NCBI GenBank assembly: GCA_018697195.1
Contig: CM031872.1
Span: forward strand, 8,489,977-8,553,976
Direction of reading: 5' to 3'
From: Certhia americana
Taxonomy: Eukaryota > Chordata > Aves > Passeriformes > Certhiidae
DNA: 64,000 bases
Below, in pieces: positions 34,631 through 45,840 of this stretch. A program made the position numbers and the translations under genes. Positions within the stretch are counted from its first letter, which is position 1; each line of letters begins with the position of its first letter. The notes under the pieces were generated by a model. It searched no databases, had not been told where the DNA came from, and saw nothing but the letters and a program-made list of their open reading frames with translations.

Positions 34631-34945
34631 AGCCTGAGCTACAGCTGCCCACCTCACCATCCACTTTCTACCCCTAAGTATTATCCACCAGATTCCCATT
34701 AAAGAAAGGCTGGGAAATAAATAAAATCTAAATGGTGAGTGAGGAAATCATTTCCCTACAGAGGCAGAGCCAGCAACAAGTCTCAGCCCTCTCCTGAATT
34801 TTTTTTGCCTCCTCTTGGATCCTCCCTGGACTGGGTAAGGCATTTCTGCTCCTGGCACTTCCACAGCACCTCTGTCACAAGTCTCAGAGTGGAAGGTCAC
34901 AGTCATGCTGCTCTGCAGACATTTGCAGGCAAATTGCTCTGCCTC
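34528..34945 (+). repeat. Inverted repeat, left arm (uninterrupted)
   Basis: About 418 bp whose reverse complement recurs at 36242-37312. The match covers a CR1 tail, the CAGCCTGAGCTACAGCTGCC block, CACCATCCACTTTCTACCCC, the TAATGGGA-type stretch around 34700, GCAGAGCCAGCAACAAGTCT and the terminal GCTCTGCAGACATTTGCAGG. Small indels and substitutions separate the arms. The inner end is near 34945, after ATTGCTCTGC, where similarity stops abruptly. Confidence 0.92.
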
Positions 34946-36241
34946 TCCCAAGCACAGACACTCATTGCTTCAGCAGGAGGTAGTGAGCAGATTACATGAG
35001 GTAATTTAGTAGCTGACATTAAAAACATCTCATTTAGCCTGGAATAAAAATATCTTCATTCAGCCTAAATTATATTAAGATAACTGCTTTCATAGTAGGT
35101 TTTGAGTAGCTGCTCACCTGGGCAGCTGAATGAAGGCTCCAAGTCAGCATCTCCTGTCACTGTGTCCTTGCTGGAAAGCAGGAATGCCAGCAGGGACTAC
35201 TGGAGTAAAAGGATTCTCATGTGGCCTAAACCTTCCTCTCTGGTGCAACAGATTGAATTTTCCAGCTTTCCTGGAGGAATTGCTTTTTACCTTCTCCCTG
35301 GTGTGGGCCAAGGCCTCCAGCTAAGAGAGCAGAGAGATGATTTTTGCTGCATCTCAAGCAGCTGTTGCTCTATTTGGTTTAATGCTGTGCTGTGAGCAGA
35401 GCCATGGCTACAGAGAGTGAGTTAATAATATCCTGAACGAGACAAGCAACAGGGAGAGGAGATGGAATGGGATGCAGGGAGGAGGGGTACTTTAAACACT
35501 GGTTTATCTGACAAATTCTGCAGTTATACATCCCCTACTCTGTTTTCCAGAAGACAGATGGAAACAGATTTTACATGGCATAAGCAGAGGAGAAGCAACT
35601 GAACCCTTCCTGCCAGTGCAAGGCTCAGGCACACAGGCACCACTTCTGTAACCTTTGGAGACCCCCATATGTAAGGAATTATCAAAAAAAGGGAAGATAC
35701 AATTCTTGTCTGACCCCATTTTGGGGCAGCAGGTGCTCTGAGGTATTTGGGATTCATTCAGGCACCATTTCAGGAGAATCTTCCCCCAGTAGCTCCAAGT
35801 TCCTGACTTGCAGCAGCAGCAGAACCCAGAGCTCTTTGTGCACAGTGCTGATACCACTCCTGCTCTCCCAGCAGCCCCCCAAAAAGCACCACTGGCAATG
35901 CCCAAAGTGCTTTAATTTGGGATTCTCCATCTCAGTACTTTTCCTATTATCCAGAAGGGTCAGAATTTGCCATTCCCCCCTGCCAGGGAGGATGCCAGCA
36001 GTTCAAGGTGTGCCTGCCCAGGTAGGGAGGAGTCCCTGGAGATGCACAGGTGCTGTCCCAGCCCTCTGCTCCCACCACACCATCAGCACAGCACTTTTCA
36101 GAGAAAAGCAATCAAAGCCAAAGCCCTGGGGCTCCCTGGTCCTTTGGATGCCTTTCAGGGGTACCTTGGTCTCTTCAGACTCTCTGGGTACCCAGCCCAT
36201 GGCTGGTGGTGCTCCAGTTCCCACCTGACCTCTGAACAGAG
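34946..36241. other. Spacer between inverted-repeat arms
   Basis: About 1.3 kb of sequence without a recognised gene or interspersed repeat. 34990-35095 is AT-rich. Reading frames here have no recognisable protein. If the arms paired, this would be the loop. Confidence 0.7.
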
Positions 36242-36283
36242 CACAGCAGAGCAATTTGTCTGCAAATGTCTGCAGAGCAGCAC

Positions 36284-36912
36284 TCTCGGGTTTATAAAAA
36301 GAAAAAAGTTTTGGGTGTTTTTGTGGGTTCCCGAGAATGCAAAAGTCTTTTTTCCCCAGCCAGAGATTGAAGAAATGGTCGTGAGCCGTCTCTTCTGTTT
36401 TCCAAGGTTGTTTATTCTTTCTTATCTATTCCATTCTCTCCCTGACCCACAGAGATCTGCTCAGCAGGTCAGTCCAAGACACAACCCCCCCTCCTCAGGG
36501 TGGTGTTTACTTTTATATTAAAACCCACGTAAACAGTATTTACAATAACTTTCCAATCCCTATCACCTTTGTTGGACAGTCTGTCTCTACATTAAACCAA
36601 CCAGAAAGTGCCACCATCACAGCAAAAGATGGGGCAGATGAAGAAGAAGGAAGAAGCCTGATAACCACAAGGTTTCCTCCATCTTGCATTCATCTGCTTG
36701 CCATTCTAGAAACCCCAGAAATCTAAAATTCTCACCCTGTGATAAACTACATATTATGCTACTATCTAATGCACGTTCTTGAAAGTTCTTGCTTCATCCC
36801 AGAGCCTAAAAAACCCCTTCCATGGTCAAAGGTTAAAACAGTGTTTAGCAAAGATTTTTCATCCCTTAAAACATGCAAAGAAATATTTCTCAGAATTTCT
36901 GACTCCGACACC
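36284..36912 (-). mobile_element. LTR-like insertion inside the right inverted-repeat arm
   Basis: Around 629 bp absent from the matching left arm. On the minus strand it opens near GGTGTCGGAGTCAG, has AATAAA at 36411-36416 near its 3' end, and finishes in a T/A-rich segment ending CCCGAGA. This is the layout of a solo LTR. A possible 4-bp target duplication GCAC is at 36280-36283 and 36913-36916. Termini are not the canonical TG and CA, so the ends may be off by a few bases. No coding sequence is present. Confidence 0.65.
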
Positions 36913-37216
36913 GCACAACTGTGACCTTCCACTCTGAGACTTGTGACAGAGATGCTGTGGAGCTGCCAGGAGCAGAAATCCATTCTGGGTTTCTGGGAGG
37001 TAAATCCTATCTTGGTCCAGGGAGGATCAAAGAGGAGGCAAAAAAAACTCAGGAGAGCGCTGAGACTTGTTGCTGGCTCTGCCTCTGTAGAGAAATGATT
37101 TCCTCACTCACCATTTAGATTTTATTTATTTCCAGCCTTTCTTTAATGGGAATCTGGTGGATAATACTTAGGGGCAGAAAGTGGATGGTGAGGTGGGCAG
37201 CTGTAGCTCAGGCTGT

Positions 37217-37312
37217 ACAATCACACACTGGTTTGGGTTGGAAGGAACCTTAAAAACCATCTTGTTCTATCCGCAAGGAACACTTCCCCTGGAGCAGCTT
37301 GCTCCAAGCCCC
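37217..37312 (-). mobile_element. CR1-type LINE tail inside right inverted-repeat arm
   Basis: The plus strand shows CTGGTTTGGGTTGGAAGGAA, the reverse-complement CR1 tail. It mirrors 34528-34625. Confidence 0.88.
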
Positions 37313-37469
37313 ATCCACCACAGGGATTTGGTCTGAGCTGACACTTTTTGGGTCAGATGCTCCTGAAAGGGATGAACAGAGGGAGTTCCAGTCATGAGGA
37401 ATTGCAGGACAAACTCACCCAGTATAAACTACAGCAGCACCTCCGGCTGCAACAGAGCTGCCTGGTTTA

Positions 37470-37632
37470 AAATCTGAGGATATCCTGAGCTGGAAGGGAT
37501 CCACAAGGATTGTCAAAGTCCAACTCCTGGTCCTGCACAGGGCAACTCCAACAATCCCACCCTGTGCCCGAGGGCATTGTCCAAACACTTCTTGAACCCC
37601 TGAGGACCAGAACCCAAGGAACTGACAACAGG
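37470..37632 (-). mobile_element. CR1-type LINE fragment, 3' end, another subfamily
   Basis: TGAGCTGGAAGGGATCCACA, GTCCAACTCCTGGTCCTGCA and CAATCCCACCCTGTGCCCGA are the hallmark order of a reverse-complement bird CR1 3' end of the ancient widespread type. It lacks the terminal octamers. Confidence 0.88.
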
Positions 37633-40600
37633 GCGACTCGAAAGGCTGGATGGATGAGTCTTGGAGCATGAAACCAAGTCCATGGACTGCAGAAAATGCT
37701 GATAAACCAGAGGAGACATCACTGTCCTTCTGGATTTGTTCCCTGGAGCTCTGTCAGGGAAGTCAGAAGCCATTTGGCATGTGCAGCTGAATATCAGACT
37801 TACAATGAGGATGTCTGGGCTTGTTTCCCAACTTTGAGACTGACACACTTTGCAAGCTCAGTCAGTTCTCCTTCCTCCCCAGGCCAGATTTCTTCACACT
37901 CTGCACCTTCCCGAGTCATTTTGTACCTGCACAGAGCATTAGCCCAGCCAGAACATTTTGCTCTCTCGGATGGGTGTCACATCTAACACCAAGAGGGGAG
38001 TACTTTCAGCATCACTTAATGAGGCTTTTCTGCTTTGCATAAAAACTTGGCAATGAGCTGGGCAGGATGATAAAGGAGGAGGAGAGCTGCCAGCTGCCAG
38101 GCAGGAGAGACAGACAGCTCCTGTCAACCCCTCCTCCTTGGACACAGGCAGGATGGGCTGGGAAGACAACCAGGCTGCTGTTTTGGGGCTCCAGGAGCTC
38201 TTGGGCTCTGTGTTCACATCCCAGCCCACAGGGACTGTGTTAACCTCTCATTCCCGTTCTCCCAGCAGTGTGCCTGTCCCATGTCCCAGCGTTTTCCCAC
38301 TGCTTTGTAAAGTTTTTACTCTCTATTATTGCTCCCTACAAACCTCCAGCTCTTCCAAGGCACACAACCCAAGGCTGGTGCAGCCAAATTCTCCTCCCTG
38401 AGCTCTGCCAGGATCACCTGGCTCCTGTCTTCCCTTCTCACACCCTCCAGCCCCCGTTCTCCTGCCACAATAAACACTCCCAGGGTTTCAAGTTTTCCTC
38501 ATCCAATTTTCTTCTTGTATTCCTTTGCAGGATTTCTGTGGGGGAGGATGCAGCTGGGTGGCCCCTGCTCCGCTGCTTGATGGAAATGGTTCTTTTTCCC
38601 TTTTCCCCTTTGCTCCCATAGCACAGAGAGGCTCTGAGAGTTGCAGAGGAACCTCAATCTGGGTGGGTCCCATCTGCAGCTCCTTCTGAGCTCTTGGGGA
38701 CACCAAAGGGCAGAGTCCCCAAGGCCACCTCAGCTTCCCACCCCTCCTGCTGTCTCCTTGCACTGCCCCACAGCCTTGCTGGCTCAGGACGAGCCTTTCC
38801 TTCCCCAGAAAAGGGAAATTTGTAGCTTCAAATAGTGACAGGACATTTGCTGAGCTTTGGCACAAGTAATTACTGTTTGAATTAATTTCTCTCTGTGAGT
38901 GCTCAGTGCTGTGGCTGAGGCTGCAGCTTTGTTTGCACCACACTGGCTGTTCCTGCAGCTCCTGGAGCTGCTCTCCCTGCAGGATGAGCCCTGCTCCACA
39001 GCATTTTAGCAGAGTTTATTAGGAGACATTGCCTAATGGTGGAACTTCGAAGCTTTTCTCCCCCTGGCACAAACCAGAGCATTTAAGTAGTAAATTAGAT
39101 GCATTTGGGATATGTGTAAAAATGCAGACCCACAGGCCAGGAGGCTGCTAGGATTGTTAACCTTGGAAATTCTGAATTACTCTTTAGGCAGAATTTGGCA
39201 GGGATTATAACAAGAAATGCTAGGAAAAGCAAGGCTTGTTCTCACATGGGTGACTATGCAGCCTCCAGCAAATTGTAAAGGAGTTTTCTTTTTTCTTTTT
39301 TTTTTTTTTCAAACACCACTAAACTTCCTTTGGCTTTCTAAGAACCAAATAATTTCCCTGATTTGGGGCATAGGGACACATCCTCCAAAACAAGGGCTGT
39401 CTGTAGTGTTGCACAATTAACTATCAACCTGCTTTCCCCAAGCACCAGACTCTGGTCACCTCTTTCTCCTGAAGGCACAGACAGAAAAACCCAAATTTTA
39501 ATAGGCTGAGTGCTCGCTGTTGCTATAAACAGCAAAAGGGAGCAGACAGGAGCTCAAGTCTAAGTGTCATGTCAGGACACTGCAAAAATCCCCAGCACTG
39601 GGGGGTTGTGACACCAGAACAGCAACTGAGACCTTTTATTTGATAAATGGCACACGATGCTTTAGAACAGCTTGGAGAGAGCAAACACTTAAAGCCCAGA
39701 TTTAAGTGGAAAATAGCATGAAAGCCAACGTTGCTAATGATCTGACAAGGAGCATGCAAGGCTAATTTAGGACTTCTTTAAGTAGAATGCTTGATTAGGC
39801 ACCAGAAAGGCATTAAATCATGTAGGTGTTCCTTGGGAAAAGCTTCTGTAATGAGGCTTCGGTGGGAAAGTTTGAGTGAAATTGGGGAAAAAAGAGACCA
39901 AGAGAACAGAGAGATGATCTGGTGAAAGAAGGGATGGCAGCAGCCACTGACACTGCTGAGTGCAAGGAACACAGGGAGGACAAGTACCAAAGCCAGGGAA
40001 GACACTTCTCTGCACATCCCACCCTTTTGCCAGGGTAATTGAGGAGTTCTTAAGCAAAATCAGTCCTTAAAGGAACTCCATCCATGTGTTGCATCTCACT
40101 GGAGGGCTCAGGAGATGAGCTTTTAGCTCAGCCCTGGTCTCAGGTTGTGCTGTGTCATGTGTGGGTTTGTGTCTTGGGCTCCTGACTGGTTTCCTGGGGA
40201 TCTGGAAATGAGATTTCTGGATGTCTGGAAATCATTCCTGATCAACCTAGAGCTCCTCTCTTTCTCACATTGGTGCTGTGCTGTCCTTGGTGAGGATGCT
40301 GCCTTTTGCTCCCTGTTCACCCTCCCTGGAACAACAACTCCTTTTTGCTGTTCCCTACGGAGCTGTAGCAGGAATCTCGTGCCCTGAGGAGCTGTGATGC
40401 TGTGCCCAGGCTGTGGGGTCGTGTATGTGATGTGATATGACAAAAAAAAAGGGTGAGGAGTGATCATTGATAAGTTGTGTTGTCACATTCCAGTTCCAGA
40501 GCCTGGGCGGCAGCAGCCACTGGATGAGAAGAGGCAAGTTCAAAAGGGCACGAAAATGAGGTGTTTGCCAGCAGGCAGGTGCAGTTTTGAAGAGGAAACT

Positions 40601-43600
40601 CCTGACCTCTGACTTAGATGAGAGGCTGCCCAGCCTCTTGGCTGCTATTTTTGCTTTGCTGTGCAGGCGCCTGAAGCCAGGGGCTGCCTCCCCTCTTGTT
40701 TCTCGTGGTGAGATGTTTTGTGGGAGGTGTGGGGCTTGGCTCTCGTGTTCTGCTCTCTGCCCAGGAGAGGTCAGGACCCCTCTCACAGCAGCGTTTGCTC
40801 CTGTTTGATGCCATTTGGGCAGTTTTGGGTGCTCCTTTTGAACAGCCAACAGCTGATGAATAACCTGGTGTTTCACACGTGATCACGGTCCTCACAGTCT
40901 CAATCAATAAACACAATAAGCTTGAACAGCCTGGTGTTGTGAGCTCTTTAAAATCATATCTTCTATTAGAGACAGCAATCGATGGTGCTTATTCCAGTTT
41001 AGCAGTGATTATGTGCTGGTAACTGCAAAAAGCCACCTGCAACCCAAAGTGGGGACTGTAACTTCCTGCTGGTGTACAGCACACCTGTCCTGCTCTATAA
41101 ATACAAGTTTGTATTTCAAGTGGATAAAGTGCTTCAGAAAATGTGATGTGCTTGTTTAAATATCAACCATCAGTCATGGCAAAGGGATTTGAACAGGGAA
41201 ATTTGGGCTTTTTGCAAAGAAATGTATCTGGTGTCTCTCTTAGCTCAGTGCAATCCATCCTGAGTGTCAGCCCTGAGCTCCACGTGCTCCCTAAATGAGT
41301 GGGAGAGGAGGAAAGGGAGGTTCTGTGTGTATATTCAGTCTATAGACATCAAATGCTTGGGTTTGGTGACAAATATCTTTATTGAAATGTTGGAAATCAC
41401 ACAGAAAATAAACAAAACTGGGGTTTAACCTCAGCATATTGATGTGAGGAACACCAGGGAACTGGAGCTGCCCATTGGGCAAGAAAATTCCAGTTGTGGA
41501 TGTGGCAGATAAGTGCAGTCTTGCTGCTTTGGATCTTATCTGCTGGAGCATTGGAGAGAGACAAGCTGAATTCCTCTTGAGTAAAATCCCAGGATTTAGG
41601 CCTCCTGTACCAATAAACCAGGATCAGAATTGGAGAGGGGATTTTACCCATCATAAACGTTTTTCAGTATGACAACAGTAAAACCAGGTTTTCTGGAGTG
41701 ATGGACAAGGTGGCTGTGGTAGGAACAAGCAAAACTGGGCCCATTTCCATTGCCAGGCTGGCTAAAATGGAGCTGGAGTTTGGACGCTGCCAGAGTCCTA
41801 CCGAGGAACAGAATGAGATGGCAAAGACAAACTCCACGTGTTCTTTTCCCTTTTTATTGCAAATTCACTGTATTTATTTTATACTGGGCAGAACAACTGA
41901 GGCAGCGAGGCAGGAGCTGTGCTTCTGGTGCCAGGTGGGTTTGAGAGTGTTCCAAAGGGACTGCCATGGGCTGCTCCAGGAGGTGGGGCATGGGATCAGA
42001 GTGAGCTGCATCCAGGCAGACAGGATGGGACAATGATGGGCTCTTCCCTTGGGAGGGAATTCAAGGCTTCTGCAGCACTCGGGGGTTCACTTTTACCTTG
42101 CCCAGGGCTTTGCAGGGAAAGAGATGCATGGAGCTGATTTACAGCCCAGGTGGAGTTACCTGGGACAGCAGCAGCTTCTCCACTCTTACCCAAAGCCTGC
42201 TGCTCCCCAGAGAGTGGGGACTGAGGACTGGGGGATGTGGATCAGCTCTGTGCTCTGTGTGCTGCAGGAATGGGAAGGGGAGCAGTGTCTCAGCTCTCTG
42301 GGAACACTGCTGGAAGAGCTGTGAGTTCTCCCACCTGCATCCCTGATTTTCCAAGCCCTGACTGCACCACCGCTGCAATGTGTGCCAGGCTTTGAGATAC
42401 CCAATCTGCTAATCCCTCTCTGGATTCCTGCTGGCCCAGACATGGCTCTAGAAAAGCCATGAACCTCCTGGGGGTTCAAGGGAGCTTTGCTGCAGTTCCC
42501 AATAAATCTCCAAGCCCTGTGGGTGTTTTGCCTCTGATGCCTAACCCAGGTCAGCAGTTCCCATGGTTCTAACTGTCTAATCCCTGGCTGTCTCAGTGAT
42601 CTCCTTGACTTGGATCTAGGTTTTTGTCATTCTCAAAGGAAAGCAGTAAGCTGTGGCCCAGTGATTTGAATTGGATGGATGGACTTGCTTTGATTTAATG
42701 GCAGCAGCTGGCACTTGTCCCATCTGTCCCTGTGAAGGTCCTGCTCCAGTCTCAGCCTCCACACAAAGAGCACGGAGCAGCTAGGATGTAATTCCTCAAG
42801 CACTGGAGAACCAGAGGGCTGGGAAGGGTCTGTGATCTGTGGATTCCCAGTGCAGATCAGAGTTGATGGAAGGGACAGCTTCGGAGCTGTAGAAATCCCT
42901 GAGCACCTTCCTACAGCTGAACTGCACTTGAGAGTGCCCAGGAGACACCCAGAAGTGGAAAAAGCCCTGGCACTGGTGTGCTCCAAGTCCTGACTGGTGT
43001 GGATGGGGACTGGGTGGAGCAGAGACTCCAATCCCAACCCAAATGTCTCTTTTTCTGCTTCTGTGCCTGTGGAATATTTTAAAATTATTCCCTGAAATGT
43101 CCCTTGATGTTATAAATAGCCTGCTTCAGAGGCTGAGAGGCACATCTTTTATCCCTCTCAGCCATACTCCTCTCCAGCTCTGTGGATGTGCATTTGGCAT
43201 GGCAATGCCACAGCACTGAGGAATCAGCCTCAATGCAAGGAATAATTCACTTCCCTGGGTGTGAGCAGGGCCCTTCCTGGACTCACTCAATGTGTCCTGT
43301 CTGGATCAGGAGTCAGGAGCAGATGACTCAGTCCATGTGCAGGAGTTATTCAGTGCTGCCTCCAAGGAAATGACAGTTCACACTCCAGTTGTGGGTTTTG
43401 TGGGGTGGATTTGGGTATCTGGTGCTTCAGTGTCCTTTGAACATCACAGCTCTGTTGGATCCCTGTTCCTGTGTGGGGAAGGCAGCTGGACCCAGTGGGC
43501 TGAGCCTTTAGCAGTAGCCCTTCTGCATTCCAAGGGTTATTATGGAAAACTTCAGGAGCAAATCCAGGGAGCTCAGGGCTCTGGGATGCAGGGGGATCAG

Positions 43601-44411
43601 GCCATCACTCAACTGCTGGATGCTGAAGTAGCCACACTCCTTCCCATGTCCTTCATGCCTAGAGCAGCCACATCTTGTCCTGGCTCCAGGCCCTGCAAAG
43701 TCATTCCCAAAGTCTTCTGGAAAGAACTGGTCAGCAGCTGGAGGTGGGGAGGGGCAGAAACAAGAAGTCACATTACTTGTGTCTGTATCTTAGAGCTGTA
43801 AAATCCAGCAGCCTTCTCCTCTTTGTCTTCTGCATGCCCAAAATAGTTTAATCATATTTTGGTTGGCTTTTTCCTGGGTTTTGCTTCGTGCTGGGGGTTG
43901 TTACAGTTCCGTAGAGAAACTCATGGCTTTGCAATGCAAAAACCCCCAGGCTACCTGCATGTGTGAGATGATTTATTGTTCTTGATAATCAATTTTTTAC
44001 CGCAGCTGTTTCAGGTTAATCCCGCTATTAATATCCCGAAACCACTGAAGTGCAATCCCATTACACAGAGCCCAAACTCTGCTCCTGAGCCCGTGGTAGA
44101 TCATTGCAGCCCCTGCTCCAGCACCCCTGAAACTCAGTGACCAAATGGCCCTGGGCTGCTTTGGTGGTGGCCAGTTACTGGGGAGCTCATCCTGCCAGCA
44201 CGAGGCTCGATGCTGGGCAGAGCATGAAGCTGCTGGATGAGGGAGTGGAAAAATAGATTGATTTTATTTTTCCCTGCAGCTGAGAGCTGTCTGGCAAATC
44301 ACAATGGCAATCAAGCAGGATGGAGCAGAGGTTTGATCTGGGGAGGGGAGAGCAGTGGGAGAACTAGGGGGTAATTCAGGTAAACCAGCTGGACTTGATT
44401 TTGCAATGTGC
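37633..44411. other. Intergenic, no gene recognised
   Basis: About 6.8 kb of mostly unique DNA. A T-rich stretch lies at 39280-39310. 39800-39900 and 43955-44065 are repeat-free blocks with CpGs and words such as TTGATAATCAATTTTTTACC and ATTAATATCCCG, candidate conserved elements. 40430-40930 ends in AATCAATAAACACAATAAGC and might be an old plus-strand LTR, but I could not find its termini. No reading frame shows a known domain. Confidence 0.45.
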
Positions 44412-44567
44412 TGGGTAATTGAGAGTCCAAACTGGGGGTTCAGTGTGGCCAAAGCTGAGCAGCAGCCTTTGGGTTGGTTTTGACAAAATCAGGACTGTGG
44501 GAGGCTCGTGCTGGCTCTGGGTTTATTATTGGCCTTTTTCCCATAGTCACACAGGAGTGGATGGGGA
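44412..44567 (+). repeat. Direct duplication, copy 1
   Basis: 156 bp from TGGGTAATTGAGAGTCCAAA to GGAGTGGATGGGGA, matched 1274 bp downstream at 45686-45840 with about nine-tenths identity. The centre, GGTTGGTTTTGACAAAATCA, is identical in both. One frame is open in both copies. It resembles no bird repeat I can name. Confidence 0.92.
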
Positions 44568-45685
44568 CAGTGAGCACAGGGATGTAGAGTTTGGATTTTC
44601 AAAGGCATTTAGGCTAAATATAGAAATTAGTTATTAAGATTTTTCCGTGAATGTTGTAAACAAATTAGTTCCGCTAGGTAGCTATCTGCATGCCTAGGTG
44701 CTTGTGTACCTCTGAAAATCATTCCTGGAGGAGCTATTTGTCGTCTGGCTTCAGGCTCTAAACTTCCTGAGCTGGGAGTGAGGGAAGTTCACCTTCCTGG
44801 GGTAATTCCATGCGTTTGGTTGAACTTGTGCAGTGAAGAGTCTATCGCTCCGCTGCCTTGATGGAGAAAAATCTGCTTCATTTAGCAGGCAGGAGCCCTG
44901 CAGCTGAGTGATGTGAACAGTCCCATGAGGAAGCTGCACACCAGCAGCTCTTGTTCTACATCTCCTCAGGCCCCAGAGGCCGCAGGGATATTTGCTGGAG
45001 CTCCAGACATTGTCACTTCTCAGTGTCACTTTTGTTGGAACAAGTGTTGGAGAAGGATCCCCCAGCACCCGCAGCTCCATCCCTCGTGGCCTAGAAATTC
45101 ATCAGCTGCTCGAGGCTGCTTGGCATCACTGCTGCAGTGTTTTGTTATTGTCACACATTTCCATTTCTCCTGAGCTTATGATAAGCATCCAAATTAAACT
45201 GCGGCCTCCGACGTTTTTGATATTTCCAGGCAATATTGATAATGAAGCTTGTGCTGTGCCGTGTCATTTACTCAAAGAGCTCCGAGCGCCAAACAATCTC
45301 CGTACACGGGGATTGTCTCATCCATCACTGCAAGTCACTGTGCCTGTACCGCGGTGCACAGTGACATTACTCAGTGGTTTGAGGCAGAGAAAACGGAACT
45401 GAGAAATCAAAAGATCTTTTATGGTGGGGAAAAACCAAGATTTTCTGTGTGTTTCTTCCCTGTGGAGCGGGATTAATGCTCTTGTGAAGAACTGGACGTT
45501 GCCTTCAGCAGTCAAAACTTTGGTGCTGCCCATTACAGGAGTTGCTATTTATTACTGTATTTACTCCAGGAGCTGCTTTGCTTTGCTGTCACATCCAGAA
45601 ATCCTGGTCCAGATGGTCTGTGAGGACCCTCCCAGGATGTTCCCTGATGGTGGAATCGCAGTGGAAGGCACACACGGATGCCCCA
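44568..45685. other. Interval between direct duplicates, candidate conserved block
   Basis: No gene is recognised. 45110-45370 is repeat-free and CpG-retaining (AACTGCGGCCTCCGACGTTT, CTCCGTACACGGGGATTGTC, TACCGCGGTGCACAGTGACA). CpG survival outside a CpG island suggests constraint or an unmethylated enhancer; this is inference. Confidence 0.4.
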
Positions 45686-45840
45686 TGGGTAATTGAGAGT
45701 CCAAACTGGGGGTTCAGTGTTTGGCAGCTGGGCAGCAGCCTTTGGGTTGGTTTTGACAAAATCAGGACCGTGGGAGGTTTTTGGTGGCTCTGGCTTTATT
45801 ATTGGCCTTTTTCCTGTGGTCACACAGGAGTGGATGGGGA
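45686..45840 (+). repeat. Direct duplication, copy 2
   Basis: 155 bp matching 44412-44567. Differences cluster around GGCAGCTGGGC, GTTTTTGGTGG and CCTGTGGTC. Flanks on both sides are unrelated to those of copy 1, so the duplicated unit is confined to this segment. Confidence 0.92.

Larger units (their letters stand above)
36242..37312 (-). repeat. Inverted repeat, right arm (split by LTR)
   Basis: The reverse complement of 34528-34945 in two blocks, 36242-36283 and about 36913-37312, separated by an LTR-like insertion. The junction is clear: the left arm reads through from GCAGAGCAGCATGACTGTGA (reverse-complement sense) without a break, whereas this arm has ~630 extra bases at that point. 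Duplication therefore predates the insertion. The outer end at about 37312 coincides with the truncated CR1 tail. Confidence 0.9.

Noticed and set aside
40430..40930. Possible plus-strand LTR ending in CAATAAACACAATAAGC
   Set aside because: No TG...CA termini or flanking duplication could be found, so it is mentioned only within the intergenic entry.
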